NCBI GenBank assembly: GCA_947247005.1
Contig: OX365955.1
Span: forward strand, 33,707,822 to 33,771,821
Source: Spisula solida
Taxonomy: Eukaryota > Mollusca > Bivalvia > Venerida > Mactridae
Direction: 5' to 3'
Length of the DNA stretch: 64,000 nucleotides
Under the pieces are notes generated by a model. It made no database searches. It worked only from the letters and a program-made list of their open reading frames with translations, and had not been told where the DNA came from. Every line of letters begins with the position of its first letter. Positions within the stretch are counted from its first letter, which is position 1. The position numbers and the translations under genes are program-made. Shown piece after piece: positions 1 through 11,800 of the stretch.

Positions 1-320
1 GTTTGTGAACATTTCACAGAGGCCTCAGTTCATAACATGTGAAGAACTCTGGTTCATGAACTGTACACAGACAGTCAGTGAACAGAAAATGGGACATTGA
101 AAAATAGAACAAAAATGTTCATGAACGGTTCATGAACCCCAAATGCTGAAGAATATTTCATGAATTTAGTTGGAATGAATTGAACAGTTTATGAACCTCA
201 AATTTCAAGAACACTTCACTGACATGTCCCATTTTCTGTTCACTGACTATTCATGAACAATTCGTGAATTTGGTTCATGAACAACTCATGAACTATTCAT
301 AAATTATTCATGAACTGTAA
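1..320. repeat. Clustered TTCATGAAC palindromic motifs
   Basis: The palindrome TTCATGAA, usually as GTTCATGAAC, or one-base variants recurs about a dozen times with irregular spacing. Examples are near 52, 118, 129, 272 and 307. The array is degenerate and runs off the left edge of the window. Confidence 0.7.
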
Positions 321-1934
321 AGCTTCATTTCGCAGGGGAACCCATGTTTTCTTTGTGACATTATGTAGCTCTTTACATAATGCTTCTGAACTATGTAATC
401 AATGATAATCTTGATTTTCCTGTTTAGCTGATACTGTTACGGAAATTTAAGATTTTAAGAAAATTCTAAGTTTTCCCTTAAGATGCTTTGTGAATATCAC
501 CCAGAACATTTGAACCAATTGCATCAAGAATAGTAATTCTGTTTTCTCTGTCTCAAGGTAAGTTGTGTCTTACAGATCTCAATTATGTCTTATGCCCTTA
601 AAAGGCAAATATGACTTGAAAATAAAACTTGAAACTCGAAGCTAAATGGCAAGTTATTTATAAATAGTGATTAATTCATCTAGCACTCAAATTAAACTGG
701 AGTTTTGTTATCATTGAATACTACCAGTTCAAAATTAAGTCGATCAATCTAACATGTCACACATTGTGTGCTTATCGTCGGTCAATCTAACCATGAAAAT
801 TTGAAAACAAAGTTGACTTTCCTTCACATGAGGAAGGGTTGCTGGTTATTTGTGAAAGGGTTATATACCGGTAGTTTGTAAATTGTTAGGAAATAGTTCA
901 AGAAAACTGGTTAGGTGATTTATCTGCCATATATAAATGAACAATTGTTAAGAAGTGACATTAAACCTGTATAAACAAACTGTCAGCACCCTCACACTGT
1001 TTTGGGGAAAGGGGTCCACAGCCCTTTGGAAGGGGATTTTTTCAATAAAGGGGGATTTTTAACTAAAAAGAAACTAAGTTATTTTACGCCAGTACACTGC
1101 CACCTGATTAAAATGAATATTTTAAAATTGTTATATGAATCAAAAATCCACCATGCTGTTTCTTTTCGATGCTTTTCAAAACAAAAAAAGGGAGGAAACA
1201 TACTTTTTAGATGGGGGACTGCCTCCGAATTTCCGCTGCAGATTTGATAGATTGAGGGCCCTGAAAGTGCATACATTTTCCTCTATCTCATGGTCACAAT
1301 ATCTTGGTATTGCCAATGTATGTACAGCTCAGGCTCAAATTTGGTCATGCATTTATACTATCTCTGCTAATTCGATGAACTGTGGTTAATTCATTTCGTG
1401 TGAAACTTGCATTAAGTTTATGAGGTAATCTATTTAAATCAGTAGTTTTTTGTACCACTGTAGAACTGTAACCATATAAATATAAATTATGCATGAGATC
1501 TATACAAGTTGTTGGTGCAGCAGCAATATGAAATCTGTCTCTCAATGCTATTGTAAAAATGTATGCACTTTGCTGAAGTCTGAAGAATGTTTTAACCGTC
1601 TATATGATGTACATTCAGGTTTCAATACTATAACGCCGTTTGTTTCCAAGCAAAATGGCGATGTAATGAATATGTCAATATACTGAGTTGATGCAGGGAG
1701 CATTTTAAAACATTTGTCCCCAAAAATCATTTATGATGTCAGTATATTGGGTGCTGTTGCATTAGAAGCTGAATATAACATCATTATTTTCTCTTTGTAC
1801 AATTATATGCTTTGAATGGCAAATTTTAATGTCCCAAGACAACTTTTATTTACCTATTGAGATACAAAACAATGACTGAATCAGATTCTGTGTTCAGCCT
1901 AATAAGGCCCTTATTTCATATTTATAAGTCTTGC

Positions 1935-2040
1935 GACTGCCATCTGTCTGTCTGCTATCTGTCTGGATGTCTGCGATCTGTGTGGATGTCTGCGATCTGT
2001 GCAGATGTCTGCCATCTGTCTGTGATTTTGTCTGCGACCT
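1935..2040. repeat. Short degenerate CTGCGATCTGTGTGGATGT repeat
   Basis: Three to four degenerate copies of a unit of about 20 bp (gatgtctgcgatctgtgtg and variants) lie in tandem. Confidence 0.65.
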
Positions 2041-2302
2041 GGTTGTTACTTACTTTAGTTTTTGGGTTATAAGAAATTGTGTGACCAGAATATTGTACTG
2101 CTGATTTGGACTAGGCTTTAGTGATATTATTAGTACCAGTATGGGCTTATAGTTTGTATCCGTGATATTCATGAGGTAGATTTATAATGCAAAGTTACAA
2201 CGGTATGATAACAACTTGATGTATCATATACTACTATGTATTTTATACATCATAATTTATTTAATGTTAACAATGGTTGTCCATGTTCCTGCTATCAATA
2301 TG

Positions 2303-2696
2303 ATTGTCATCATTGTCATCATTGTCATCATTGTCATCGTCATCATTGTTATCATTGTCATCATTGTTATCATTGTCATCATGTTATCATTGTCATCATT
2401 GTCATCATTGTTATCATTGTCATCATTGTCATCATTGTTATCATTGTCATCATTGTCATCATGTTATCATTGTCATCATTGTTATTATTGTCATCATTGT
2501 CATCATTGTTATCATTGTCATCATTGTCATCATGTTATCATTGTTATCATTGTCATCATTGTCATCATTGTTATCATTGTCATCATTGTTATCAGTGTCA
2601 TCAGTGTCATCATTGTCATCATTGTCATCATGTTATCATTGTCATCATTGTTATCATTGTTATCATTGTCATCATTGTCATCATTGTCATCATTGT
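2303..2696. repeat. ATTGTCATC microsatellite (9-bp unit, variants)
   Basis: About 390 bp are built from ATTGTCATC and ATTGTTATC units, with periodic 8-bp ATGTTATC variants that shift register. Long open frames here in several frames are artefacts. The array ends 43 nt before the acceptor of the first PTB exon. Confidence 0.95.
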
Positions 2697-2739
2697 TAAT
2701 TGGATATCAATATGGATAAATGTGTTTATATTTTCACAG

Positions 2740-2829
2740 ATCATAACAGTTTTGACAATATGGGGATGAGAGACGGAAATGAGCCAACATTTGAGGTGGA
2801 TCATCTTGCAACATACACAAGTAAATCAG
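2740..2829 (+). CDS. EPS8: EPS8 exon a: start of PTB domain
   Basis: This 90-nt exon is phase 1 at both ends. Its acceptor is ttttcacag and its donor gtaggt. It encodes [15 protein letters not shown] followed by [15 protein letters not shown]. The core EVDHLATY matches the first strand of the vertebrate EPS8 PTB domain (RVEHLTTF). Two in-frame ATG codons lie inside it, so it could contain a start codon, but the clear acceptor and open upstream frame make an internal exon more likely. A GTCATC-type microsatellite ends 43 nt before it. Confidence 0.88.
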
Positions 2830-5800
2830 GTAGGTTATCATGTAATGTTTATACCTGATAGTTGAACTTGCAACGCTCCAGTTTGCATTTTATCTTTCAG
2901 TTTAGTGTTGGGCATTGCAACGTATGCTTGTGGTCTGGGCTATTTCTTTTCTTTTGTTTCTTTTGAGTACTGCCTTCCCTGTCCGATTTTCATATCTTTT
3001 TGGTCGGTCAATTTATCTGTCGGTAGACCAAATGGTAGCTATATCAATAACTCAAGAATGGACCGATATTGGAAGCCCAAACTTAACATGGTGGTTGGTG
3101 ATCATGAGAAGATGACACCTATCAATGTTCAGATCAGTAGGTCAAAGGTTTCTATGATAATTAGATGGTAATAATGTTTGGCAAGGTCACAAGGGGTTGA
3201 ATGACATGACTGCTAATTGTGTGTGGCTAAGAGTTTTTCCCTTCTACCATTCTTACGTGAAAGTGACAAAAACAATTAAATAAACCTTATCACTGTACCA
3301 TTTCATGCGACGCTATAAAATCAACTTGTCTGACTTATTGCGAGGAAAAGCACATGCAACTTCCATTCACTGTATGACTTATTGGGAGACTATATATTTC
3401 AATGTGTACAACTTCTTGTGATGACCGAAAGTTGAATGTATCATACACTGTAACAATTGGTAATAACCTGTACTTACCTCAATGTACTTTTATAAGTTTT
3501 ATAAAATAGCCCAAAATAAAACGAGGGTGATTATAAATTATGAAATTTCTCTAGTATCTACGAAGAACTAAATGGTTAAGATGAATCCGTCTCAGGTCAT
3601 GCAACTTTGTCAGATAATACCCATTACAATGTTGTTATTTTGATGTATGATACAAAAGTAACTTTAACTCAAATAAAAATGTGATAATGTTAGTCAATTT
3701 CTCTTTGTAGACGTTACATTAAGATTCAGTTTAATTGTTTGAAGTTGCCACATTCATCCAGCTCTATCATTTCTGACAAGACAGTTTTAATAAAAAGTTA
3801 AAAATAAAAACTTGAACAGTATTTAAATTCAACCCTCCATATATGTTTCCATAGCTACCACTGTTCATCCTCACGAATGTTAAGGCCTAACATAAAATAT
3901 TGTTGGGTTTCCTCTCCTGATACCTACAGGGTAAAACAACCCTACTCAAAATATTATTGAGATATCAGAAGAAAAGTTGGGTATAAAATGTTCAAAATTC
4001 CTTTAATATTACTAGAGACCAGTCCTGTAAAAAAGACCTATAAACATTTGCTGTCTACATACCTAACCCTAAATAACATGGTTCACAATAGGGGAAACAA
4101 ACAATATTTTATTTTAGACCTAAACATATAACATTTGTTACTACTTTCATGCATTGTGTTATGCTTCTTACTTTTCTTGTATATCTTCACTGCATACTCA
4201 CATGCTTTATGTCTTTCATACTATCATTAAAATAGCAAACAAACAAAAAATGTGGCAGATATAAACAGTTGATTAGTTTTAATACCCAATGTGTGGTAGT
4301 AATCATTTACTTTATCAGTGCATATTTTTACTGGTCAAAAAGGTTGTGAATTCCAGACATTTTGCATGCATAAATATTATTGATTTAGTCTTTATAACGT
4401 CTATATTGGTCAAAATTACCTGTAGTATATATAGTGGACATGCATCCGTAATTCCACATGGCTTACTTCACCACAATGTACTGTATATATATATACATAT
4501 ATATGTCATGATATGATCCCACAAAATTTCTACGGAAGGGCCTCAGATGTCCCAAATTTATTGTTTTGCTCATGTCTGACTTGTTCTGTTTATAAACACA
4601 TGACTCCACTTATATTTTGTTTAGTGGAACATGTGATACCTTTTAACACAACACAATAGGTTTAGCACTATTAACAGCATAATGATAGAAATCCAGGGTA
4701 TTATGAATATTTAATATAAAGATGATCTCAAATACATACAACTTTTAAACAGCATGTGTAGTGTCTGTCATTCATAAACTGATTATCAGTAATTCGAATG
4801 CTGGTATTTGTTTATATCTTTGACTATTCAAATACCAAATTGCTATTTGAATGTTCGAAAACATTTATTATTGCCAATTCAATTGGAATTCATGTTTGCC
4901 TTGAACATTATAACTTGGTTCGCAATTGACCAAAAATGAACAAGAGATATTTGTAAAACTTGTATGTCCCCACATGACTGCCCAATAGTCAGAAGTGTTT
5001 ACATTGAGTGTGACCTTGACATACTGACTCCAAAATCAATAAGGGTCAACTTCTGATGGTGACTAACCTCCCTATAAAGTTTGGAGAACCTGGGTGCAAC
5101 CATTCTTGAATGATTGATTAGAAACCATTAAAATTTTGACCTAGTCATTCACTTGAAAGGTCAAAGCACCTTTGACCTTGACCTCAATAGGGTCATCTAA
5201 TGTTACTGACCAAACTCCATGTAAAGTTGGAGGATTTTAGGGTCAAGCCTTCAAGAGTTATTGCTTGGAAATCGTCTACCAGCCAACAAGACGCACAGAC
5301 AAACCAACATGTGCAAAGCAATATACCCCTTATCAAAGATCAAAGATGGGGGCATATTTGTTTAAATCCTTTCTTACCTTAATTGGCCTTCTGATACTGA
5401 GACATTAGGCCAACTTCATGAGCTCGTCCAGTTTACCGATTTATTGATTCGGGTTTTAGCCGATTTGGCACATTCACAGGAGGCTAGCCACTTGATAGAA
5501 AGCGGCAAATGGCTTACCAATACAGGGGATGATGGATTAGCCATTTTCAGTATATGACTGTATGTGATACGGTACGACCGAGTGGTTAGCGGTGCATGCT
5601 GCTTGATGGGACAGATGTTCTACCGTGTAGAGTTCTGATCACTGTAACCTGGTTTGTTTTCAGGTACAACACATGCTGAAGATGGTCTCACTAAACTTTA
5701 CTCTCCAGGTTTGTTTTCAGGTACAACACATGCTGAAGATGGTCTCACTAAACTTTACTCTCCTTGCATGTTTTCAGGTACAACACATGCTGAAGATGGT

Positions 5801-8800
5801 CTCACTAAACTTTACTCTCCTTGCATGTTTTCAGGTACAACACATGCTGAAGATGGTCTCACTAAACTTTACTCTGCTGGTTTGTTTTCAGGTACAACAC
5901 ATGCTGAAGATGGTCTCACTAAACTTTACTCTGCTGGTTTGTTTTTAGGTACAACACATGCTGAAGATGGTCTCACTAAACTTTACTCTCCTGGTTTGTT
6001 TTCAGGTACAACACATGCTGAAGATGGTCTCACTAAACTTTACTCTGCTGGTTTGTTTTCAGGTACAACACATGCTGAAGATGGTCTCACTAAACTCAAA
6101 CAGATGGAGAGTACCACCGGCATCTGGACAATGCGATGTATGATGATTGTAGAAAAAAGACAAATTGTTATCATTGATAAAGGAAATGGGGTAGGTAGTT
6201 TCTGGTGTAATAAGATGTTCATATAAGTAACATTCATCCCTATAGTTACCTCAGCCTGTAGAGCACTTAACTGGTAATATTCTAGTCATGGGTTGTCCAG
6301 AACAGTTTGTCCTTGTCCTCTAGCATTTCCCAATGCCTTGTGTGCCAAACTTGTCAGTTTTAAGATTAAGCTGAAACAGTAGTTCAGGCATTTTGAGGCT
6401 AAAGTTACTCTGCATTCAAAATTGAGAACTGAGAAGGTGAAGAGAATACTTTGTGTGTGTTATAGAAACTTATTATTAATTCATTTCTTTTTTATTAAAT
6501 TCACTTTAGGTTTTTGATAAGAACTGTCATTCTTATGCTCTATATCTGTCGAGAATGATAAATTGGTGAACATAAAAAGGATATATGTCTTGTAATAAGG
6601 AAGTAGTGTACAACTTTAATGCATTCCTGCATCACTGTTGTACTGCTGACCTTGTTCATGCTCTGTTGTTTTATTGTGTATTTACCTTTCACTTTGAAAT
6701 GAAAGACCGACGATGAAATTAAAATTAAAAAAAAAACACGAAATCATGAAGTTGCAATATTGAAAATTTTAATATGGAAGTGAAATTTGGAGTTGAAATG
6801 CATCTTTTTGGGACAAATATTATGAATTATCTCCCCTGATTAGATGTCTTTTAAAGTCAATTTCTATAATTTGATTGTTTCCCCTCCAAACTGAGCATTA
6901 TTGGAAAATATTTGGTGACACACAATATGAATTAACATATCTATGGAGTATTAGGTTAATGTGTGACATACTGATTGTGTGCTGTAGATCAGGATGGAGG
7001 TCAGCAGGTCACATGAATGCTGGCTACCAAGCCTACTTACATATCGTCGGCACATGCTGGTCGGATCAATTTTAAAGGAGTTATAGCCCTTTATTTTTTT
7101 ACACTTATAAATATTGTCTGTATGTGATGCAAATGTTACGTTGTTAAGCAGTATATCTGGGGTTATTCATCACATTCAGTGATATTTCTGGTTATTTACA
7201 GGATGAATTAGAGAGATTCCCGCTAGCACAAGTACATGATCCTACAGCCGTGTTGAAGAATGATAGAAGAGAAACATATAACAATCTAGTGTTGTTTACC
7301 ATTGTTGATGATCCTAGACGCAAGAACAGTCCATCAGATATGCATATATTTCAGAGCGTGAATGCTCCGGTAAGTGCTCTATCTATGTAACATTTCTTTT
7401 ATGATAGTTTTTGCCAGAATTATGGCCCTTTGTGAGGCAATATAACATGCAATATCTCAGTCTTCTTTCATCATGCCATGTATTTATATACCTTTATTCC
7501 TCTTGTCCTTTAGCAATATTGTTACACCTGATAAGTACTTGTTAAACCTGCCAGAGATTTAAGTGCATTTCCGTTTTTAAAAATCCTTCATGTTATAAAA
7601 ATGTGTTATTTTTGTCACATTCAACTTCTTTGCATTTGTGGTGATGCAGTTTTCAGTGTGATAATTTTTTATATAACATAATAAATCATCAGATGTTCTT
7701 ATATACATGTTTGTTACTTACCGTTATAAGATGGTTGACGTAGGTTTAATAATAAAATGCTGATGTTTATGTATAATGATGTATAATATTAGCCGATAGT
7801 GTAGATGCTGTAGGCAGTGACAGAAATGATGGATGGGTTGACCTGATTCTCCATGAGAAATTATCTTACTATATGTAGTTACATAATTATTTTTTCCATA
7901 CCAGTAAAGAAAATGTTTAAATCACGCTTGACATTTAGCCAGTTAATATTGGATTATGAATGTGTTATATTACACATGTATTAATAGCCGTGAATGCATG
8001 TCATGTCAGTTTCTCTGTTTCATCTTATTATAACTCCTGGGTAAATTTAATGCAAATTATGGCCCAGTTTGAACGTTTTTGGGAAAATTTGGTTGAAGCT
8101 TCAGAAAATTTCAGAAAAATAGTACTTTAGTGTCAAAATAGAGTATGTTGGAGGTATGCATGCAAGGTACTATGATGGTGATATCTATGTAACTATATCA
8201 TATAGTGAGTTCAACTCAATAACCTTGTGGTAGTGACGGATAATATTTTGGATAATTTTCTTTTCCCTCCCCCCTCTTCTGGCATGCTACCACGGGACCC
8301 TGATCAAGACAGTGATAATTCTAGTTAATATTGCTTACTGCTCTAGTTTTAGTTTTGTTGTATACCTTGTAATGACAGCCCTGTTGACACCCGTGTAAGC
8401 TGGTTTGTGTGTATATTTCAGGCACATGATATTGTTGATGAAATTCTGTCAGCTAAAGGTGAAGGTGGTCGACGTGGACAATATGAGTAAGTTCTATATA
8501 TACATGTGTCACGGTGTGGGATAACAACCAATACTCGGCACTCAATCATACAAACTGTGCTGTATTGTATACCTACCTCCCCCCCCCCACCACACACAAA
8601 GAGTTATAAAGGGGTATACTGGATCCAGCGTTCGTCTGGACATAACAAAAAATGGTTATTATAGGCTTTTGTGAGAGAGTAGCTCATAAAATGGCATTTT
8701 AAGGTTATGAAACAGTCATTTGATAGGCGTACATAATACAGAATGAAAAAATATTTCCAATAAACCTCAAATGTATGCTCATCCATCCGTCGGTAGACAC

Positions 8801-11800
8801 ACACAATCCTGTGGTAAATGCAAATTCTCCTACAGGTTTGGTTAAAATCCCTTCAACCTTTCATAGATGAACAAAGTCAACATGAAGGTATGCATGAAGG
8901 AAAGAATGTTTGCTGTGACATTTTTGCCAGAATTATGGCTCTTTGTTCATTCATTCAATACTCTAAGATTACAAATCTAGATGTGGAATGTGTATTTAAT
9001 GTTAATGAGTGTTGAAAATGATACTTGGTACATTTTCATAGGCATTGTATACCATGTATGCAAGACTTCTGCTTACTATGTTACAATATATGAAAATACA
9101 CACAAGAAAATAAGCCAAAATAATATTTAGTACATTTATGCCAATTTAACATTTTTGCTGTCAAAATATTGTCACAATGAACCTAGAAAGAGTGAAATTC
9201 CTACTTGCTTTTTGTGTGCCGAGTTTAAGTATTCATAGCAGTACCAGGACGTCCTGGTGTGTGTTGACTCAAAGAGAAGATAACTCTTACTATCTTGGTA
9301 TTTGAGAAAATGACAGTTACCTCCCTTGAACTAATTATAACATGTAATGCTGTATTGTACTCGTGAGTTCTTCCTCAGAAGTTAAGGGTCTTCAATCTTT
9401 TCGTGAGTCACTCCTTTCTTCGAATGACGTTTAAGGATACCACAAAGTTCGTTAATTTCTAGAGGTCATTATTTTAAATGAATCTGTATGAACTTTGCTT
9501 AAAATATCTGTTCCTGTTAAATCTAAGCTATGTTTGATACTTGGTCGTCTGTGGTAAAAAATTGCCCCAAAGCATCTCAAGCACAAATCTCAAATTGAGA
9601 TTTTACTCAAATCAGGGTCCTTGAGTTTGAGACAATTTTGAAATTTGAAATTTTACAGTAATAAGCTCAGAATAATGTTTCTGTTCTCGGATACCAATTT
9701 TAAGTTCATTCTCTCATGGAAACTAATAACTCAAAGACATGGACTATATTTGAGCTGAGATTTAGCTTTGAGATGCTTCTGGAGATCAGGGCCCGGAATT
9801 ACAACCAATACTTACACTCAGCACTCAAATATTGAAAATGTAATATACCGAGGAATTATTTGTCCTAGATTGTAAATCCAGATTAGGAAAATTTATAAAA
9901 TTGTTATGAGTGTCAGAAATAATATTTGGTATATTTTCTTTGCCATAATGAAATATTTATGCGGTATAAATGTAAGTATTGAAACTGTCAGTGCCACACT
10001 CAGCACTCAGACTAATGAATTACAATTATAGCTTACAAATACACTATATTACACTAGGAGGTAAGCCGAAAATAATATTCAGTACCAATTAAATATTATT
10101 ACACATGCTTGCTCTCAAAAACTGTCACTATGAATCTCAAATAAGTGAATTTCAATATTTGCTGAGTGTAAGTATTGGTTGTAATTTCACTCTATCCTTA
10201 ACTAATTTGTAGCTGACCTTTGAACATGTGATGTTTTGTATTATCATTATGGTATCCACCTTGAAAGCCTAGTGAAGGTGCGTCTGCTTTGAGTGCAAGA
10301 GGTCTCCATATAACTGAAACACAGTTGACCAGTGGGACTTAAAACAATATTTGAAAAAAATGAATATTTGAATTTGTTTTTGTATGATTGCAGTAAACAG
10401 ATTCCTCCACCACCCAGTGGGCCAGCACCAGAACCTCCATACGGCAAGTTATCTTCCAGCTATAGATCTACTGTTGTCGATGTAGAACCTCCTATAGAAA
10501 CACGTTTACGAGAAACGAGACTGGATGATCCACCAACCAGACTCGTGGAGACGGGACGATTTAATGATGGTTTGTACTGAGAGAAATTCCACGGTCTATA
10601 TACACACCTCTTTGGTTCTTATTATGTCACCTGGAAAAAGGGATCAATATATACATGATTGTGTTACACAGGGGTTTCATTAGGGGCTGGATCTCAAGGG
10701 TCAACTGCAAAATAAAAAATAATTGACCTTTTACTCTGAACTCCTTAGGGTTAAAGTGTGACCTTTATGAAATTTAAAGGGTCAAATGAAAGCCCTGATT
10801 TGTGTAGGTTTATTCATATGCATAAAATTGGCTTCATTTTTCCATTATGGCTCGCGAAAGGTAAAATTTGAGCTTCTTGGTACTCTTGATATACCTAGTT
10901 GCAGTGTTTCCAGGTCACATTGTTATATGAAGAACCAACAAGGTATTACATGAGATTTATGCTTCAAGCCTTCATTTGCTACACTGAAAAAAAAACATTT
11001 AAAATTTTGATGAAAGATTAAAGACGCTTTGACTTTCAACTTAATTCGCTTTTTGACTTTTCACTAAATTTGTTTGAAAAATCTTTTGCTTGCTTTAAAA
11101 TTATACTAACAAAAAGCTTTATTTTAATACTTGTATTCTTTTTGATTTTCTTACTTTGAGTGATTTATGTTCTAAGAACAATTGAAGGAAACTTGGATTC
11201 TGTGTTAATTGATTTATTTCCATAATTATCTAATTAGTAAAATTAGTGACAGATAAGTGTTTACAGGTAATTGACCGTAGTTACTTCGTTAAGTACAAAC
11301 CATAAATATCAACAAAGAAAAAATACTTAATAAGAATTTCATTGTCTCTTAACCCATGGTGTGTAGCGGCAGTTAAAAAGAAAGAAAAAATGATATAAAA
11401 AAGAAAAGAAGAAAAAAAGATTTTCATTGAAAAGCATGTTTCTGTAAATTGAATGACAGTCAATGTTGCATCTGACATTTTGGTCTTTTAAATTGTGATA
11501 AATTTGTAATTTGAAAACAATTCTTTGTTGATATTGCCATAGTAACCAGAAAGACTATAATACATCTGTAGTGATGTTCTCATAATCTTTTGTGTGTGAC
11601 CCCTTTGTTTTCTTACACACAGAAAGTCATTTCTTGCTTTTTGTTCTCCATGCAAAAAACCTGACATGTCTGGCCTGCTTTAAAGATAAATGATAATGTA
11701 TTATGTCATCAGACCAGTACAATGTTTGTCTATTTATCTCACAGCTTGCAAGTTTTCAGCTTGTCTGGTCCCCATTAGTAACATTGTCTAAAAATGTTTT

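Larger units (their letters stand above)
1..2739. other. Sequence upstream of the first recognised exon
   Basis: This is probably intron of the same gene or its 5' region, because the exon at 2740 has an acceptor and a phase-1 start. No exon, promoter or CpG island could be recognised. It holds the TTCATGAAC-rich block at 1-320, a short CTGCGATCTGT repeat at 1935-2040 and the GTCATC microsatellite. Small open frames here are not supported by homology or codon pattern. Confidence 0.5.
8487..10393 (+). other. Intron 4
   Basis: It contains half of a MITE near 8515-8570 (ataacaaccaatactcggca), a GGGGTATACTGGATC-type element start near 8610, and two inverted-repeat elements at 9563-9790 and 9796-10188. 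No coding exon was recognised. Confidence 0.6.

Noticed and set aside
2216..2769. Open frames of 131-177 residues
   Set aside because: They are three-frame translations of the ATTGTCATC microsatellite.
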